A stretch of 64,000 bases of DNA from Undaria pinnatifida. Lineage: Eukaryota; Sar; Phaeophyceae; Laminariales; Alariaceae. The position numbers were made by a program, and so were the translations under genes. Shown piece after piece: positions 1-12,786 of the stretch. Within the stretch, counting starts at the first letter, position 1. Every line of letters begins with the position of its first letter. The notes under the pieces are model-generated. The model worked only from the letters and a program-made list of their open reading frames with translations, was not told where the DNA came from and made no database searches. The stretch lies in assembly GCA_012845835.1 (NCBI GenBank), contig JABAKD010000028.1:14958868-15022867 (forward strand), given 5' to 3'.

Positions 1-3000
1 CTGTATATAAGCAGCAATTAAAACCTAAAGCGAAAGCACTACTTGAAAATGCAGCCGTGTCGACCAGGACGGTATATTAAACAAGATCAGCGAAACAAAT
101 GCATATTATCTTGCGGATCTGTATATCACCAGCGCGGTATATCAACCGCGATCAGCAGAGCTAAGGCATATCTGGTGCAGATGCATGTCACCAGCGCGGT
201 ATAGCTGCATACGACGGCATCAAAATCGAAAACGGAAGCACTTCTGGATGATGCAGCCATGTCGATCAGGGCCGTATCAACCGCGATCAGCAAAGCAAAA
301 ACATATATGGCGCAAGTGTGTATCACCAGCGCGGTAATCACCAGCGCGGTATGAAAAAAACCATCAACAAATCGGAAGCATAACTGAGATGTAGACTATA
401 TCAACATCAATCGAAACGTATAGCGAACATCGAAACGTATAGCGAACGCACTTCTACACGACAAAGCGTGTCGACCAGTGCAGTATATCAACCGTAATCA
501 GCAAAGCAAGAGCATATCCGTCGCAGCTGTGTATCACCAGCGCGGTATAGCTGTGTACCAACAGCCATGAAAAAAAAGCAAAATCATTTATGGACGACGC
601 AGCCGTGTCGACCAGGGCGGTATTCCAACCGCGAACAGCAAAGCAAAAGCATCTTTGGCGCAGCTGTATATAACCACCGCCGTTTAGCTGTATATCAACA
701 GCAATCGAACACTTTAGCGAAAGTGCTTCTGGACGACGCAGTCGTGTCAACCGGGGCCATATATCAACCTCGAGGCTGTATGTCAACAGCAATCAAAACT
801 GAAGCAGAAGCACTTCTGGTCGACACAGCCGTGTCGACTTGGGCGGTGTGTCTATCACGATCCGCAAAGCGAAATCATCTCTGCCGCAGCTGTATATCAC
901 CAGAGCGATATAGCTGTTTATCAACAGCACTATATAAAGCTAAAGCCAAATAAATTCTGGACGACACATCCGTGTCGACCAGGGCGGTATATCAACCGAG
1001 AGAGCTGTGTTATCAACAGCAATCAAACTGAAGCGAAAGCCCTTCTGGACAACACAGCCGTGTCGACCTGAGCGGTGTGTCAACAGCTATCAGCAAAGCA
1101 AAGTATCTCTTGTTCAGCTGTATATCACTAGCGTGGTACAGCAGTATATCAACGGCAATCAAAAGCTAAAGCAAAAACGCTTCTGGACGACGCGGCCGTG
1201 TCGTCGAGGGCAGTGTATCAAACGCAACCAACAAAGAAAACGCAAACATAGAGCAACTGTATATCATCACCAGCGCGGTGTACCAACCGCTATCAGCAAA
1301 TCTAAAGCATATCTGGCGCAGCTCTCTATCACCAGCGCGGTATATAAGCCGCGATAAAGCATATCTGGCGCAGCCGTATATCAACAGCAATCATAATACT
1401 AAGCAAAAGCACCGCTGGACGACACGGCCGTGTCGATCAGCCCGGTATATCAACCGCCATCAGCAAAGCAACAGCATACCCGGCGCAGCTGCATATCAAC
1501 AGCACGGTATACAAACCGCGATCAGCAAAAGGAATACGATCTGGCGCAACTGTATATCAACAGCACGGAGCATCAACCGCAATCAGCACAGGGGAATCAT
1601 ATATAGCGCAGCTGTATATCAACAGCCATCAAAAGCCTAGAGCGAAGTCGTTATTGACGACGCAGCCGTGTCGGCCACGGAAGTAGACCAACCGCGATCA
1701 GCAGCAAGTAACATATCTGGCGCAAATTTATGTCACCAACGCGGTATAGCTTTACGTCAACAGGAATCGAAAACACAAAGCGAAGCCGTTCTGAAAGACA
1801 CGGCCGTGTGGAGCACAGCGGTATATCAACCGCAATCAGCAAGGCAAGAGCATATCCGGCGCAGCTGTGTATCATCAGCGCGGTATAGCTGTATATCAAA
1901 AAAGAAAAAGAAAAGCATTTCTGGACGACACAGCCGTGTCGACCAGGGCGGTGTATATCAATCGCGAAAGCTGTATATTAACAGCAATCATGAACGAAAG
2001 CGAAAGCACTTCTGGTCGACACAGCCGTGTCGACCTGGGCGGTGTCTCAACCGCAAACTGCAAAACAAAAGCATATCTGGCGCAGCTGTTTATCACCAGC
2101 GCGGTATAGCTGTATATCAACAGCAATCGAAATTTCAAGCGAACGCGCTTCGGGACGGCACAGTCATGTCGACCGGGGCGGTACATCAACCGCGAGAGTT
2201 TTTTTTGAACAGCAGTCAAAACTGGAACGAAAGCACTTCTGGTCGACACAGCCGCGTCGCCCTTGGCGGTGTATCAACCACAATCAACAAAGTGAAATCA
2301 TCTCTGGTGCAGCTGTATATCACCAGCGCGGTGTAGGTGTATATCAACATCAATAATTGAACCTTAAGCGAAAGCACTTCTGGACGACACAGCCGTGTCG
2401 ACCTGGGCGGTGTGTCAACCACGAGAGCTGTATATAAACAGCAATGAAAAGCTTAAACGAAAGCATTTCTAGACGACACAGCCGTGTCGACCTGGGCGGT
2501 GTGTCAACCGCGATCAGCAAAGCAAAAACACTCTGGGGCAGCTGTATATCACCAGCGCACCCTATCAACCGCGATGAAAGCGAAATCGTGTCTGGCGCAG
2601 TGTTTTCTACCGCGATCAAGCTAAACCATTTCTGGCGCAGCGGTGTCGACCAGGGTGGTGTACTAACCGCGATCAGCAAAACAAAAGCATCTCCGGCCGA
2701 ACTGTATATCACCAGCACGGTCTATCAGCTGCGATCAGCGAACGGTTAGCTTATCTGGCGCAGCTGTATATCAACAGCAATCGGCAAAGCAAACCCCTCT
2801 CAGGCACTGCCGCGCACACATATGTAACATAGACAGCACGTCCGTATATCAGCAATGGGCAGCATAGTAGAAAGCACGTCTGGACCATACAGCTGCGTCG
2901 ATCAGAGCGGTAAATCGTCCGCGATCAGCAAAGCGTTATTCACCAGCGCGGTGTAGGTATACATCAACATCAATAATTGAAACTAAAGCGAAAGCACTTC

Positions 3001-3560
3001 TGGACGACACAGCCGTGTCGACCTGGGCGGTGTGTCAACCACAAGAGCTGTATATAAACAGCAATGAAAAGCTTAAACGAAAGCATTTCTAGACGACACA
3101 GCCGTGTCGACCTGGGCGGTGTGTCAACCGCGATCAGCAAAGCAAAAACATCTCTGGGGCAGCTGTATATCACCAGCGCACCCTATCAACCGCGATGAAA
3201 GCGAAATCGTGTCTGGCGCAGTGTTTTCTACCGCGATCAAGCTAAATCATTTCTGGCGCAGCGGTGTCGACCAGGGTGGTGTACTAACCGCGATCAGCAA
3301 AACAAAAGCACATCCGGCCGAACTGTATATCACCAGCACGGTCTATCAGCTGCGATCAGCGAACGGTTAGCTTATCTGGCGCAGCTGTATATCAACAGCA
3401 ATCGGCAAAGCAAACCCCTCTCAGGCACTGCCGCGCACACATATGTAACATAGACAGCACGTCCGTATATCAGCAGTGGGCAGCAGAGTAGAAAGCACGT
3501 CTGGATCATACAGCCGCGTCGATCAGAGCGGTAAATCACCCGCGATCAGCAAAGCGTATG
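1..3560. repeat. Diverged satellite, two-part unit of about 228 bp
   Basis: A marker around GACACAGCCGTGTCGACC recurs through the whole segment (for example near 596, 737, 821, 961, 1048, 1188, 2018, 2157, 2246, 2385, 2475). The spacing alternates between about 140 and about 88 bp, so the composite period is about 225-230 bp. Between markers the same blocks return in order: CTGTATATCACCAGCGCGG, CTGTATATCAACAGCAATC, AAGCGAAAGCACTTCTGG and GATCAGCAAAGCAAAAGC. Copies differ by substitutions and small indels, so most of the array is old. Open frames of up to 222 codons exist on both strands but overlap in several frames and follow the repeat, so I do not call them genes. The array runs off the left edge. 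Confidence 0.9.
2321..3560. repeat. Recent 620-bp tandem duplication inside the satellite
   Basis: The block starting CACCAGCGCGGTGTAGGT at 2321 starts again at 2941, and the two 620-bp units stay collinear to about 3560. By eye they differ at only a small fraction of positions, far less than neighbouring satellite units. This shows a later amplification of a higher-order unit that includes non-satellite-like sequence (the part with GGCACTGCCGCGCACACATA). Confidence 0.9.
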
Positions 3561-3584
3561 CCTGCAGCTACTAGCGAGAAGATC

Positions 3585-4080
3585 ATGTAAAAGAAACAAA
3601 ATGACATAAGGACACGTCACACTGCTGTATAGCCGTGCTTTGTGCTTAGGTGAAGGGTAAGGCGTGGCCTAATCAGATACCAGGTAAGTACAAGTATCGA
3701 GGTTGTACAAGTATCGAGGTTGGTACTGCAAATCGTTTCCAAAACAAGAGCGATATATCAACTGCGATCAGCAACGCGTACATCAGCAGCTAGCCACCAG
3801 CAAACCAACAAGGCGTGGTCAGTCATAAGCCACAACCTACATCAGGAGTTACCACGCAGCAGCCCCGAGTATTGCTCCATATCATACACGAAATACCAGC
3901 AATGTCATGCGCGAAACGCCCTCAGTAGCACGATGCCTGGTACTATTTATCAGGCATGGGGTGTGGCTGGATATAGCAGATCATACAAAATAGGCAAAAT
4001 AATATCGGGACACCACATCCTGTACAGCCGTGCTTGGTACTTGGCTGAAGTGCAAGGCGTGGTCTGTTCGGATGCATGAA
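3585..4080. repeat. Diverged tandem repeat of about 390-400 bp
   Basis: The stretch around 3600-3680 (AAACAAAATGACATAAGGACACG, then TGTATAGCCGTGCTTTGTGCTTAGG and AAGGCGTGGCC) is matched by 3985-4065 (AAAATAGGCAAAATAATATCGGGACACC, then TGTACAGCCGTGCTTGGTACTTGG and AAGGCGTGGTC). Two diverged copies are clear. I see no gene here. Confidence 0.55.
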
Positions 4081-4189
4081 ACAGAGCTCCTCAGAGCGTT
4101 CTCACCTTATAAACGCCGTGCTTTGCGCGTTAAAAGCTTGGTTATTTTATTCATTTATTTGTTTACGAAGTATCACAGCATTCGGCTCA

Positions 4190-4815
4190 GTAGCGCACCG
4201 CAGCGCCAGCGCAGAACGGCAGCGCCGTGCGGTGCTGTGCCCTGCTGTGCGGTGCGGTACTTTGCGTTTCTCTACCGTGCAGTACCGTCCATGCCGTGCT
4301 GTACATACTCTTGCCTACATGTCAGGTCTCGTTCGACGAAGTACACCGCATCAGATTTGTCCGTACTACAATGTTGAATAACATTTCATGCTGCCAGCCC
4401 AGCTCGGCTCATCTACAACTCAAGGGCGCGCAGGGTAGTGCCGTGCGGTACCGTGCGGTGCCGAATCTTGCCGTGCGGTGGGGTGCAGGGCAGCGCCGTA
4501 CGGTGTCGTGCTGGGTTGTGCCCTGCCGTGCGGTGATGAACTGTGCGGTGCTGTACCGAGCCGTGCCGTGCGCCGTACTGGACTACTTGCCGATTTCTAC
4601 ATGTCAGGTCTAGTTCGACAATATATCCTCCAGCAGTACAGAGGTACACCACAGCAGGTTTTTGTACGTACACAACTATTGAATCACATAAAAATGTTCC
4701 CAGCTCAGCTCAGCTCAGCTATAGCCCAGCTGGACTCGGCGCAGCGCCGTACTGTGCCGTGTTGCCGTGCCTTGCCCTGCTGTGCGGTGCTGTGCTGTGC
4801 CGGGTTGCGCGATGC
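4190..4815. repeat. Low-complexity CCGTGCGGTGC blocks in tandem units
   Basis: Three blocks (about 4190-4300, 4427-4590 and 4735-4812) are built from degenerate GCCGTGCGGT-like decamers. They are separated by matching spacers: CTACATGTCAGGTCT occurs at both about 4315 and 4599, and both spacers lead into a TTGAATAACAT/TTGAATCACAT motif followed by CAGCTCAGCTC-like sequence. It is a tandem array of roughly 280-bp units whose core is a microsatellite. ORFs here are Cys/Arg/Val-rich in every frame and are repeat artefacts. Confidence 0.75.
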
Positions 4816-7031
4816 TTTCTTTAGAACATTCAGGAATGCCACTAGATGGTATGCGAAATACCAGGAACCAGGTACCGATATGTACGTGTATGTAGTACCG
4901 ATTTTTCGTCTTTCTGCTTCTTTGATTTTGTCCTCCCTCTCGGTCCTCTTGGGGTAATCTTTCTTCACAAATTCACCTGTACTGTCGATCAGAACGTGAC
5001 ACCGCCAATAAGCACACAACCCCGCACAGACAGGACAATCAGTTCTGCACAAGTAGATCTTGGTACATTCAACTTGTTAGTTGCACCCAATCATGGGTCT
5101 TGTACTTCTGCCCCCTTCCCATTTGGTTGATATATGTCTTGCGTGAGCGTAGCTGACGGCTTTAGCCGCCCGCGGAGCGGAAACCTTGTATATTTTACAT
5201 AATTAAGCCAAGCATGCGTTCTCAGTTTTTCAAACTGAATGAAGGACGAACCTGGTCGAAAGATGCAAGTGCAGCGGCATTCGTGGTCCATAGTCAAAAG
5301 CTCCGCTATTCTTCGGTGTGCCGCACCCAATGGCCATCTGGCTGGACTGTGCGCTCTCTCTACCCTGATGCATGCACCACGATCGCGAGTATAACCAACG
5401 CCACCACCGTTGTCTATATGATAAGCCTTTCAAAGGGTTTGCAACCACTGAATGGCGTTTGTTTGAACTCTAGATAGCTTGATTGCGTCCCCCCACCCGC
5501 AGTAAGCCGCGATGACCCTAGAGCAGCTGTCCTCCATTGAGCGTATAAAAGAAAATATCAAAGACGGGCAAAGGGCAACGTAAAGCTGACGGAAAGGCGT
5601 TGGCAAAGCGTGAAATGAAAGGCGGCATGAAGCAAGATATAGGCATGATGTCGCGATCTTACCAGCGACTGAGTATGGTTTGCCTCTACCTGTGTTAAAA
5701 TTGTATTCGTCATTGTCTCATGCATCGTTCTTATTTTAATTTCTACTTCCTCGCGGGCGGGGGGAGCATGATGACAAGAATATTTACCGTTGACTTGGGG
5801 CCGACAAAGTACTTTGTGGGTACACACAGGTACTGCCCGAGAACTGAGCTTGTTTGTTTATGTTGCTTTGTGTCCTTATCTCGTTGTTGCTTCTCACATT
5901 ATTTTGCTAGTTTTATCTTCTGTCGCTTGCTTGCGTATATCCAGTAGACTGTACCGCGCTCTCTAACCCCCCAACAAAATTTCGGAAAGTAGTCTTTGCG
6001 TCGACGATAAAAATAAAACGCATCACCGCTTAACGCGGTCGTTAAAGCGATTGCAGTGAAGGTATCATAAACCAAACCGCGCCGCCCCCCCCCACCACCA
6101 GGCACCCATTCGGAGGCGAGTGTGGTTGCCCGTAGACCATTGCGGGTCATGGCTAAGGTGTGTACACATTGTGGCCGAAGCTGCGGTAGTGCCTTTCTCA
6201 TTACAGAGTTGGGGCCACTCGCACAAGTGTCTGTATAAAAAATTGTCCAAAATACGTTAGGCGATATCCGCTTGGCCCAGCGTAGCTAAGCGTTTCATAT
6301 TGCAGATTTATATTGCGAAAGTAAACCCAAGTTAAACACAATAACAAACAAGCTACCGAAGCTGAAAACCGCACAAAGGTCACTCGCGCGAGTGAATCCG
6401 AGCCACATAAAAAATGTCCCGAGCCAAACCCTTAACCGTAGTCTTGGTCGTCAGTCCACCTCAAGATCGAGGTCGGCTGGGAACAGAGAAGCCAAAATCC
6501 AATACACATCTCTGTCTCGTAGTGTGTGACCACGGAGCTCGTCTTTCTAGGAGGCGTCGGCAGGAACACTGTTCATAGGTGTTCTGGATGTAGATGGCCG
6601 TCACACGGAGATCGGTGAGCAATCGTATCGCCTAGGTTGTCAATTAAACATATTGCTGAACGAGATCAGCATCCCGACAACGTTTGGCCTCAAAGCTCAA
6701 CATCTGTTATTGTAAAGCGTGCCAGACGGAACCACACGGAACTATCGATTTTCCTAGTGGAGAAACGCCTTTCGGAAGTAAATCGTATAAAACGTTATGG
6801 CTTAACGAAGAGCGTAGCATGCAGCAATTTGGTCGGGCTGCTCGCACGAACGTCTCGCAGACCATACAATCAACAAGGTTTTGGCGTTCTCTTGTTAGTA
6901 GTGCAAACCTTTCTGCTGCACCCCTAGCGTGTATTAACTGTTCAGCCACAAGCTATTACTCTTCCCACCCAAATAGTACAATAATGCACAAAGTTACCGA
7001 ACCACTCGCTGTCTCTTCTTTTCACCTGCAG
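4816..7031. other. No gene recognised
   Basis: I see no supported coding exon here. The ORFs are short and overlap on both strands. The stretch may form the 5' flank or an intron of the Pmp-like exon series that begins at 7032. A possible old MITE relic lies at its right end and is listed separately. Confidence 0.4.
6270..6452. mobile_element. Possible degraded MITE relic
   Basis: The right end CCGTAGTCTTGGTC and the internal palindrome CACTCGCGCGAGTG resemble the intact MITEs at 31.7, 42.7 and 44.1 kb. The left end (GGCCCAGCGTAGCTAAG) matches their terminus only loosely. No target duplication is visible. Weak call. Confidence 0.3.
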
Positions 7032-7112
7032 GTGCCATTTGGGCCGTCTACTTTACGCTCCACTTCAAAGGTGATGTCAACTTCACAAGAAACTCCGCCG
7101 GGGATACTGCAG
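7032..7112 (+). CDS. 81-nt Pmp-like repeat exon
   Basis: This candidate internal exon is bounded by acceptor CTGCAG and donor GTAAGT. It is 81 nt with phase 1 at both ends (2 + 26 codons + 1). It is open throughout and begins GAIWAVY, with VNFTRNSAGDTAG near its end. GAI followed by an N-S-A turn is the signature of polymorphic-membrane-protein (Pmp)-like beta-helix repeats, which stack as an extracellular solenoid. The surrounding ORF extends into intron-like sequence, so only the 81 nt are claimed. It is the first of four exons of identical length and phase. I cannot tell whether it joins the C-terminal exons near 33-37 kb. Confidence 0.6.
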
Positions 7113-7146
7113 GTAAGTCTATGTGACGGAGGGATACGGTAAGTGT

Positions 7147-7195
7147 ATCGTAGGGTAATGGGTAGGGTTAGTGTTAGGGTTAGGGTTAGGGTAAG
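7147..7195 (+). repeat. Interstitial telomere-like repeat
   Basis: Just after the 7032-7112 exon there is a short run of GTTAGGG-type hexamers (GGGTTAGTGTTAGGGTTAGG and so on) in the same orientation as the terminal telomere. It has about five to seven degenerate units. Confidence 0.7.
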
Positions 7196-8108
7196 GTTAA
7201 GGACTATGGTTACGGTGGTAGGGGTACCTTTCGTTTCGGGTAAGTGTTAGGCTCTGAACCTCGCGCAAAACTGGACTAGCAATATAGATATAGTCTCTGG
7301 TTGGCGCAGCGTGGCTGAACATTGTGTTGCCGCGCATCTCGTGAGACCGCAACAATATATCTCTGTATGGAAGATAACCCGGCGAGTGTCTCTAGGCCGC
7401 TGAAACACGGCTGCTTGAATTTTAATGGAAGGGGTACCGTAGGCTCAGTATGGAAGGGTCGTACAGGGCGGGTAGGGTTAGGCTTTTTGGTTTTGTACCA
7501 GCATTATTAGCTTACAGAACGCCAACGTGTTAGTCTTATAAATGAAACAATTGCGAGCAGCGTTTTCGGTTGCTCGCGATTGTGGCACAAACACGTCCAC
7601 CTATTGGCACAACGCGAGCATGGCAACATGTACATTCATGTCGAAAAAACTATAAGGATCGATCGATCTTGCACTCGAACCACAGCACGGGTCACCGCTC
7701 TACTGCTACCGACCCAGAGGCGGTATTGCAAGGGAATCGATTGTGCCTCACCGGCAATATCCGTGCATGTTTTTTGGTGGTTGTAGTGAAATTGTCTTGT
7801 GTGTCAGACCAACCAGCCATCATACTCAGTATGTGGTTCGCCTTTGCCCGTTTGTAACGCAGCCACATGTCGTATTCTCTGGACATTGAGCTACACATGC
7901 AAGACAATAGGCCCAGTAGCCTTCCATACACTAACAGTGTTGAAGCTTAAGCATGTTGGTAGCATGTGTGTGCACACTGGCACGTAGGTAATCATCCGCC
8001 ATATAAGCGCGAGATCGCCAGCGCGTCAAAGCGATGTTGTGAGCCACCTCAATCTGCGGCGGCCGCCACCTACTCATAGCTACAGAGCCTAAGAGGAAGG
8101 TGGCAAGG

Positions 8109-8353
8109 ACATGGCTACGGCTAGCGCGGTCACGGTTGGTCTCCCACGTTCACCATCTGAGAGCCAGTTGCGCTTGTGGCTACCCAATTTATTCGCTGTC
8201 TTCGCAGTGTTATAAATTTTCACTTTCCGGTTTTGTGCCACGCCAACCAAAACGTTCCCAATTCCAACTTGGGGCCGCACAAAGGCACTCGTGCGAGAGA
8301 AATACACGCAGTGATGGAAATATGGGTACCGCCCACGACGGTAGCATTGGTCG
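8109..8353. mobile_element. Possible degraded MITE relic
   Basis: The left end GACATGGCTACGGCTAG and right end CGACGGTAGCATTGGTCG are imperfect inverted repeats resembling the intact MITE termini. The middle carries GGCACTCGTGCGAGAG, like their internal palindrome. Many mismatches and no clear target duplication suggest an old copy. Confidence 0.35.
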
Positions 8354-9085
8354 CATCGCTGTTTGGAATATGGTGACGTACTCAGTAATGAGCCGCAATA
8401 TCCAATGTGCGCACCTCTGCACTCTTTAGGACCACGCCCCGCACCAATAAACAACAAAACAATAAAACCATATAACAATAAACAACAAACCCTGTCCTTA
8501 GCGGATAACATCATTCCATGGGGTTCAATCATCATCGCGCATCATAATCGATGTTCGAGGTCAATCTCGCCATGTAGTTACTTATTTTGTGTCGGGGAAT
8601 CCATATTCATTCATCGTACCAGCGCATGACAAGTATTTCACCAACATGTTATCCACGGACGAAAAGAGCTGCTCAGCACAAGAAAAATGTCTTGCTAGAC
8701 TATTAGTACATTGGTTCGTGCAAAGCAGTTGAATTCACTTGGGTTCGAACTAGGTTTCTCTCTATCTATGGGGTTCGTTCAGTTCGGTTTTTTGTGATCC
8801 AATTGTCCAACGTGCTATGGTTTGGTTCGGTTCTGTTCCACGTGTAGCGAGGTTTCCAACGGCTCTGGTTTGTTCGGAGTGCGTTATCAAGACGAATCTC
8901 CACAGCTCGATTCGGTTCGGGACCTTGAACGCATTATGAGTTATTCCACGCGGTTCGGTTCAGTAATGTATGACGACGAACATAGACCGAATTCTTTGTG
9001 TGCCATGAAAACGAAAGTCATCACCCTCTTGGAACCTGCATATGATTAAGTTTACTATCGTTGGCTGGCTCTGTGGTATCTTCAG

Positions 9086-9166
9086 GTGCCATTTACGTCG
9101 AAGAAGCGAGGATCACCATCGGAGGTGGCGCAATTTTTGCAGACAACTCAGTTGGCCGAGATGGAG
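9086..9166 (+). CDS. 81-nt Pmp-like repeat exon
   Basis: The exon lies between acceptor TCTTCAG and donor GTGAGC, is 81 nt, phase 1 in and out, with no stop. It reads GAIYVEEARITIGGG and then GGAIFADNSVGRDG, so it holds an almost ideal Pmp-type GGAI-x-x-N-S turn. This is the clearest of the short exons. The frame closes soon after the donor, which supports an exon boundary there. A symmetric phase means such units can be lost, gained or skipped without breaking the frame. Confidence 0.7.
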
Positions 9167-10797
9167 GTGAGCTCATATGCGGAACGCGAGTTGCTTCATA
9201 ACATCTGCATACTACAAGTACGAAGTAACAAGAAGAACCGCCGCCTTTGATACACACCCAAGAAGCCACGGAAGACAGAACCTGAATTTCATAGAACACG
9301 ACTCCGGCACGCATGTCTTTTGTCCAAACCGCAAATAATGTTGGGCAGCGTACGGCCTGCTTTAAGATGAGCGAGGAAAATACTCCTGCCAGCCTCCAAT
9401 ATAGTGCCTCTTGCAGCCAACGCTACCTGCAGTCACGTTGCTCGTTTGTGTAGACACAGTTTTCACGAAGAAGCGCGAAAAATGGCCGTTGCAAGTTACA
9501 TGTGTGAGGAAACAACAATACCGATTGATCTTGCGATGTACCATGCGATGCAGTTTTACGGCCGTTGCGTTGCCTAAGACGTACATGACTTGGAATACAA
9601 GAGGAGTAACCTGTAGGACGGACTAAAAGTATAATTACGGTAGAGCAGTGTCTCCTACGGCGTGCAGCATTACTATCGGTTTGGCGCGAATAAAGATGGC
9701 GGTGCATTGCAGTCTATCTACATAGTTCATGAAACAGGTCTACACACTGATGTGTGGTATTTGCGTTAAATTAATGGAGTTGGATATTATTAGAGCACCG
9801 GCTGAATCCGAGCGCCACCCGACCTCTCCAGACCGCTCGAACGTGGAACACCCCCCATACACTGAAGACCTCGCGATTTCAGTCACAATAAACGGCGTCG
9901 CAAACGCGTACTACGATGCAGTTGGTGTTAATAGCACTTCCTGAGTGACGCGAGATATAATTAGTACCACTTTCGCGGCATGGCATTTTTCATTTGTCAT
10001 GTGAGTACTTATACGTTACATACCTCGCAGGCGATGCGGTTGGTAATCACGCCGCATGTTCAGGTAAACGTAAACCTTTTATCGGGCGAGGTGTGGAGTA
10101 GTTTATCAAGTGATCACCCTCAGAAATAGAGGCAATGGTTGGTGCACCTGTACCGTACCATGTTCTCGCACATTGTATTACTCGGTCAGCAGGGGTGTTA
10201 AAATAATCAATTTCTTGGAGGGCGTGGGTTTTGGTTCGTATCCGGCATGGGGGCTTTTCGAGGTTCGGTTATGTGCCTTTAAACCTGTGTTTGTTCAAAG
10301 TTTGTCCTATTGCTCGAGCTTTAGTTTCATGAACTTTTTTGTTGCCTTTGATGCCATTGGATTCTCCCCGGCTATGTTCTACGTACGTAGAATAAAAACA
10401 CACACAAATGCTGCCCTTCGAACACACCCTTACTCATTGTAATCGAATTGCCCATGACCGCGCAAGCTTCTCGTGATCGTATGGTAACTGCTTCTACGAT
10501 AGCCCCCCAAAAAAAACAATGGGTTTACTTACTGAACATTTTACGGCTGCTCGACACGACTAAGGGTGCCATTAACAAAACCAAATGTTCCTTATACCTT
10601 TTCTAGTGTTGCCAATGACTATAGAACGATGACGTCGTGGTGTCCATGGACACCGTACCTCAGCAGATACGGATGGAGGCTTGTTTCTCAACGGCGATTT
10701 CGTTAAAGAAAGGTTGGGGGGGCTACCGTAGAACGCCTCTCGTATAACGAAGGACGGACACCCACATGACATCTACTTGTTGGCCCCTGCGACCCAA
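9167..10797. other. No gene recognised
   Basis: This reads as intron or intergenic DNA. The longest + ORF (10110-10442) has no recognisable domain and no splice or homology support. A 33-nt candidate exon near 10031 was considered and rejected. Confidence 0.4.
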
Positions 10798-12780
10798 GTG
10801 CTTAGAACAACAAATGGGAAGGCTGCTTGGGATGGTATGATTACAAGGTATCAAAATTCCACATGCCAACGTGTACGTATAATGAAGCAACACGACTAAA
10901 TCAAATGGGAATGACGGATGGGCAAGATCCAGACATATTTATCAATGAAGTATACTACCCACGGGATGAACTGGTGGGCATGGGAGCGGTATTTAACGAT
11001 GACATAATACTGAGCATGGTGCTGGAAGGACTCACGGATGAAAAGCTGTACAAAAAATACCGCGCCGAAGCAGATGATGACTTCACACTCCATCGAGCTG
11101 GTATAACAATGCGTAATATGTACGCAAAAGGAGCTATGCGAAACGGGCCTTCGCGAAAAGCGAAGGAGCGTGAGTCTGCTGTGGTAGTCACGTCATCACC
11201 CTGCAGTAGTGATATGTTCACCCTGCACAAAGCAGGCAATCGATTCCAAAATTTGCGTTAAACGCAACGGAGCGATGTCAGCGAAAACCCCTCCCACCAC
11301 ACCTCGAAAAAATTCGTGGTGTAGCCTGCATAATACCGATCGCAACGATAATATCGACTGTCGTCTCAAATCAGGGACGACAACATACCCCGTCGCCCTC
11401 GTCATGGTCAACAAAAAGGCCGGCATAAATCAACCGCAGTGCTCACGGTAACACCGCCACAATCCCAACTTCCACAACGCAAATGGAAGCTCACGTCTTA
11501 GTGACACATGCTCCATCCACTACTGCGGCTGCGACTACAGCCGCTACCTTTACGTCCTTCGCGACTCCTCCCTGTCCATCCTCACCACCAGTTGGTATAG
11601 GAAATTATTTCATCACCGCACCTCCGATCAACATCGCCGCGCAGCCCGTCGACTTCTCCATGACTGCGGATAGCGGAGCTTCTAGCCACTCCATCGACAA
11701 TCAGCTTCTACCTGGCCTCGAACCCAAAATGAACCACTACGTACATCCTCCTGTAACAATCAACGTAGCGAGAAACCGTCGCCCTTATGCCGTTGGTCAA
11801 GGGGTTTTGGTCCTTCATGTGTTGAATCATATTGTAGGCTCTAAGCACTCTGTGCAGGTTCCCGTCACGGTCGTACTAGGGCTAGGCTGGCACCTATTTT
11901 TCGGGGGGATCACCACCTACGACAGGGTTCACTATGATCATCGCCACGAATTCGTATTTGGACATGGGTGCATTTACTATACCCCTACTCAAAGACAGCC
12001 ACTTCTATTCTCTGCATCATCTCGACCTCAGCACTGGTGATACCAGCGGAGCACCTGAGACAGCGTTTCCGATAATTTCCGACTGCAACTTGAAACCGGA
12101 AACCGTCCTCGCTGGTCACGCTTCATTTGCTACTGGAGCTACTTCCACGCCTACATCCGTTCCAAGTATCATCGGGCATAGGAGGTTGGGTCATCCCAAT
12201 GGCAGGTAATGGCCAAGGTGGAAAATATCCCAGAGTGTGGGGTAAATCTTTCAGACACTTCATCGGCATTTGATACGTGCAAGATCAATGTAATCACTTT
12301 AAAGAAACCCCGTAAGACATCGCAGCCTAACCTTTCCAGCGAACGTAAAAAACTGGTGAGTACTGACCTGCTAGGATACTACACGGCGAAATATACCGAC
12401 CACCACAGTGGGGTAAAAGAATCCTCCTATATCGAAAAGCCGCCTTCCAATCTACCAACATCAGACTTGGCCACTTCTCAAGTAAAGGCGCGTCAGCTGG
12501 CCCTACAACGCAAAGGATGTCTGAAACAGCGGTTCGAGACCGATTCGCAGTACATCAGGGTTGTTGGAACGGATAAAATGAACCGTCCGCTATCTATTTC
12601 GGTACGCAACAGATACGCCAAACCTTTGGCCTCACCGCAAGGGGAAGAATTCAAACCTTCACCGACTTCTGTTCGAAGATCAACGACTTCAGCACGGAGA
12701 ACGTCTATTAAGCTCAAACATCGTAAACTCGCAACTACAGCCCTGGCTCGAAAGACCGCCTTTGACAATCGCGACTGACT
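10798..12780 (+). pseudogene. Degraded Ty1/copia gag-protease-integrase fragment
   Basis: This is a retrotransposon relic read across several frames. Around 10810-11160 is a gag region with AWDGMITRYQ, then MTDGQDPDIFINEVYY, PRDELVGMGAVFND and VLEGLTDE. A corrupted zinc knuckle lies near 11200-11260, and WCSLHNTDRND with a downstream Cys at 11318-11360. The aspartic protease motif is ADSGASSHSID near 11670, and the GAG-pre-integrase motif HRRLGHPN near 12180. The integrase start STDLLGYYT is at about 12358. At least three frame changes and stops separate these parts. Nothing recognisable as reverse transcriptase or RNase H follows, and I see no LTRs. Its gag resembles that of the larger element at 22-29 kb, so it may be an older member of a related family. 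Confidence 0.8.
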
Positions 12781-12786
12781 TGTCAA

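Noticed and set aside
1-3370. Many ORFs of 70-222 codons in the first 3.4 kb
   Set aside because: They follow the satellite period, occur in several overlapping frames on both strands and have repetitive, compositionally odd translations.
10031-10063. 33-nt phase-1 candidate exon (GDAVGNHAACS)
   Set aside because: Splice signals are plausible but it is too short and lacks the repeat signature, so chance is likely.
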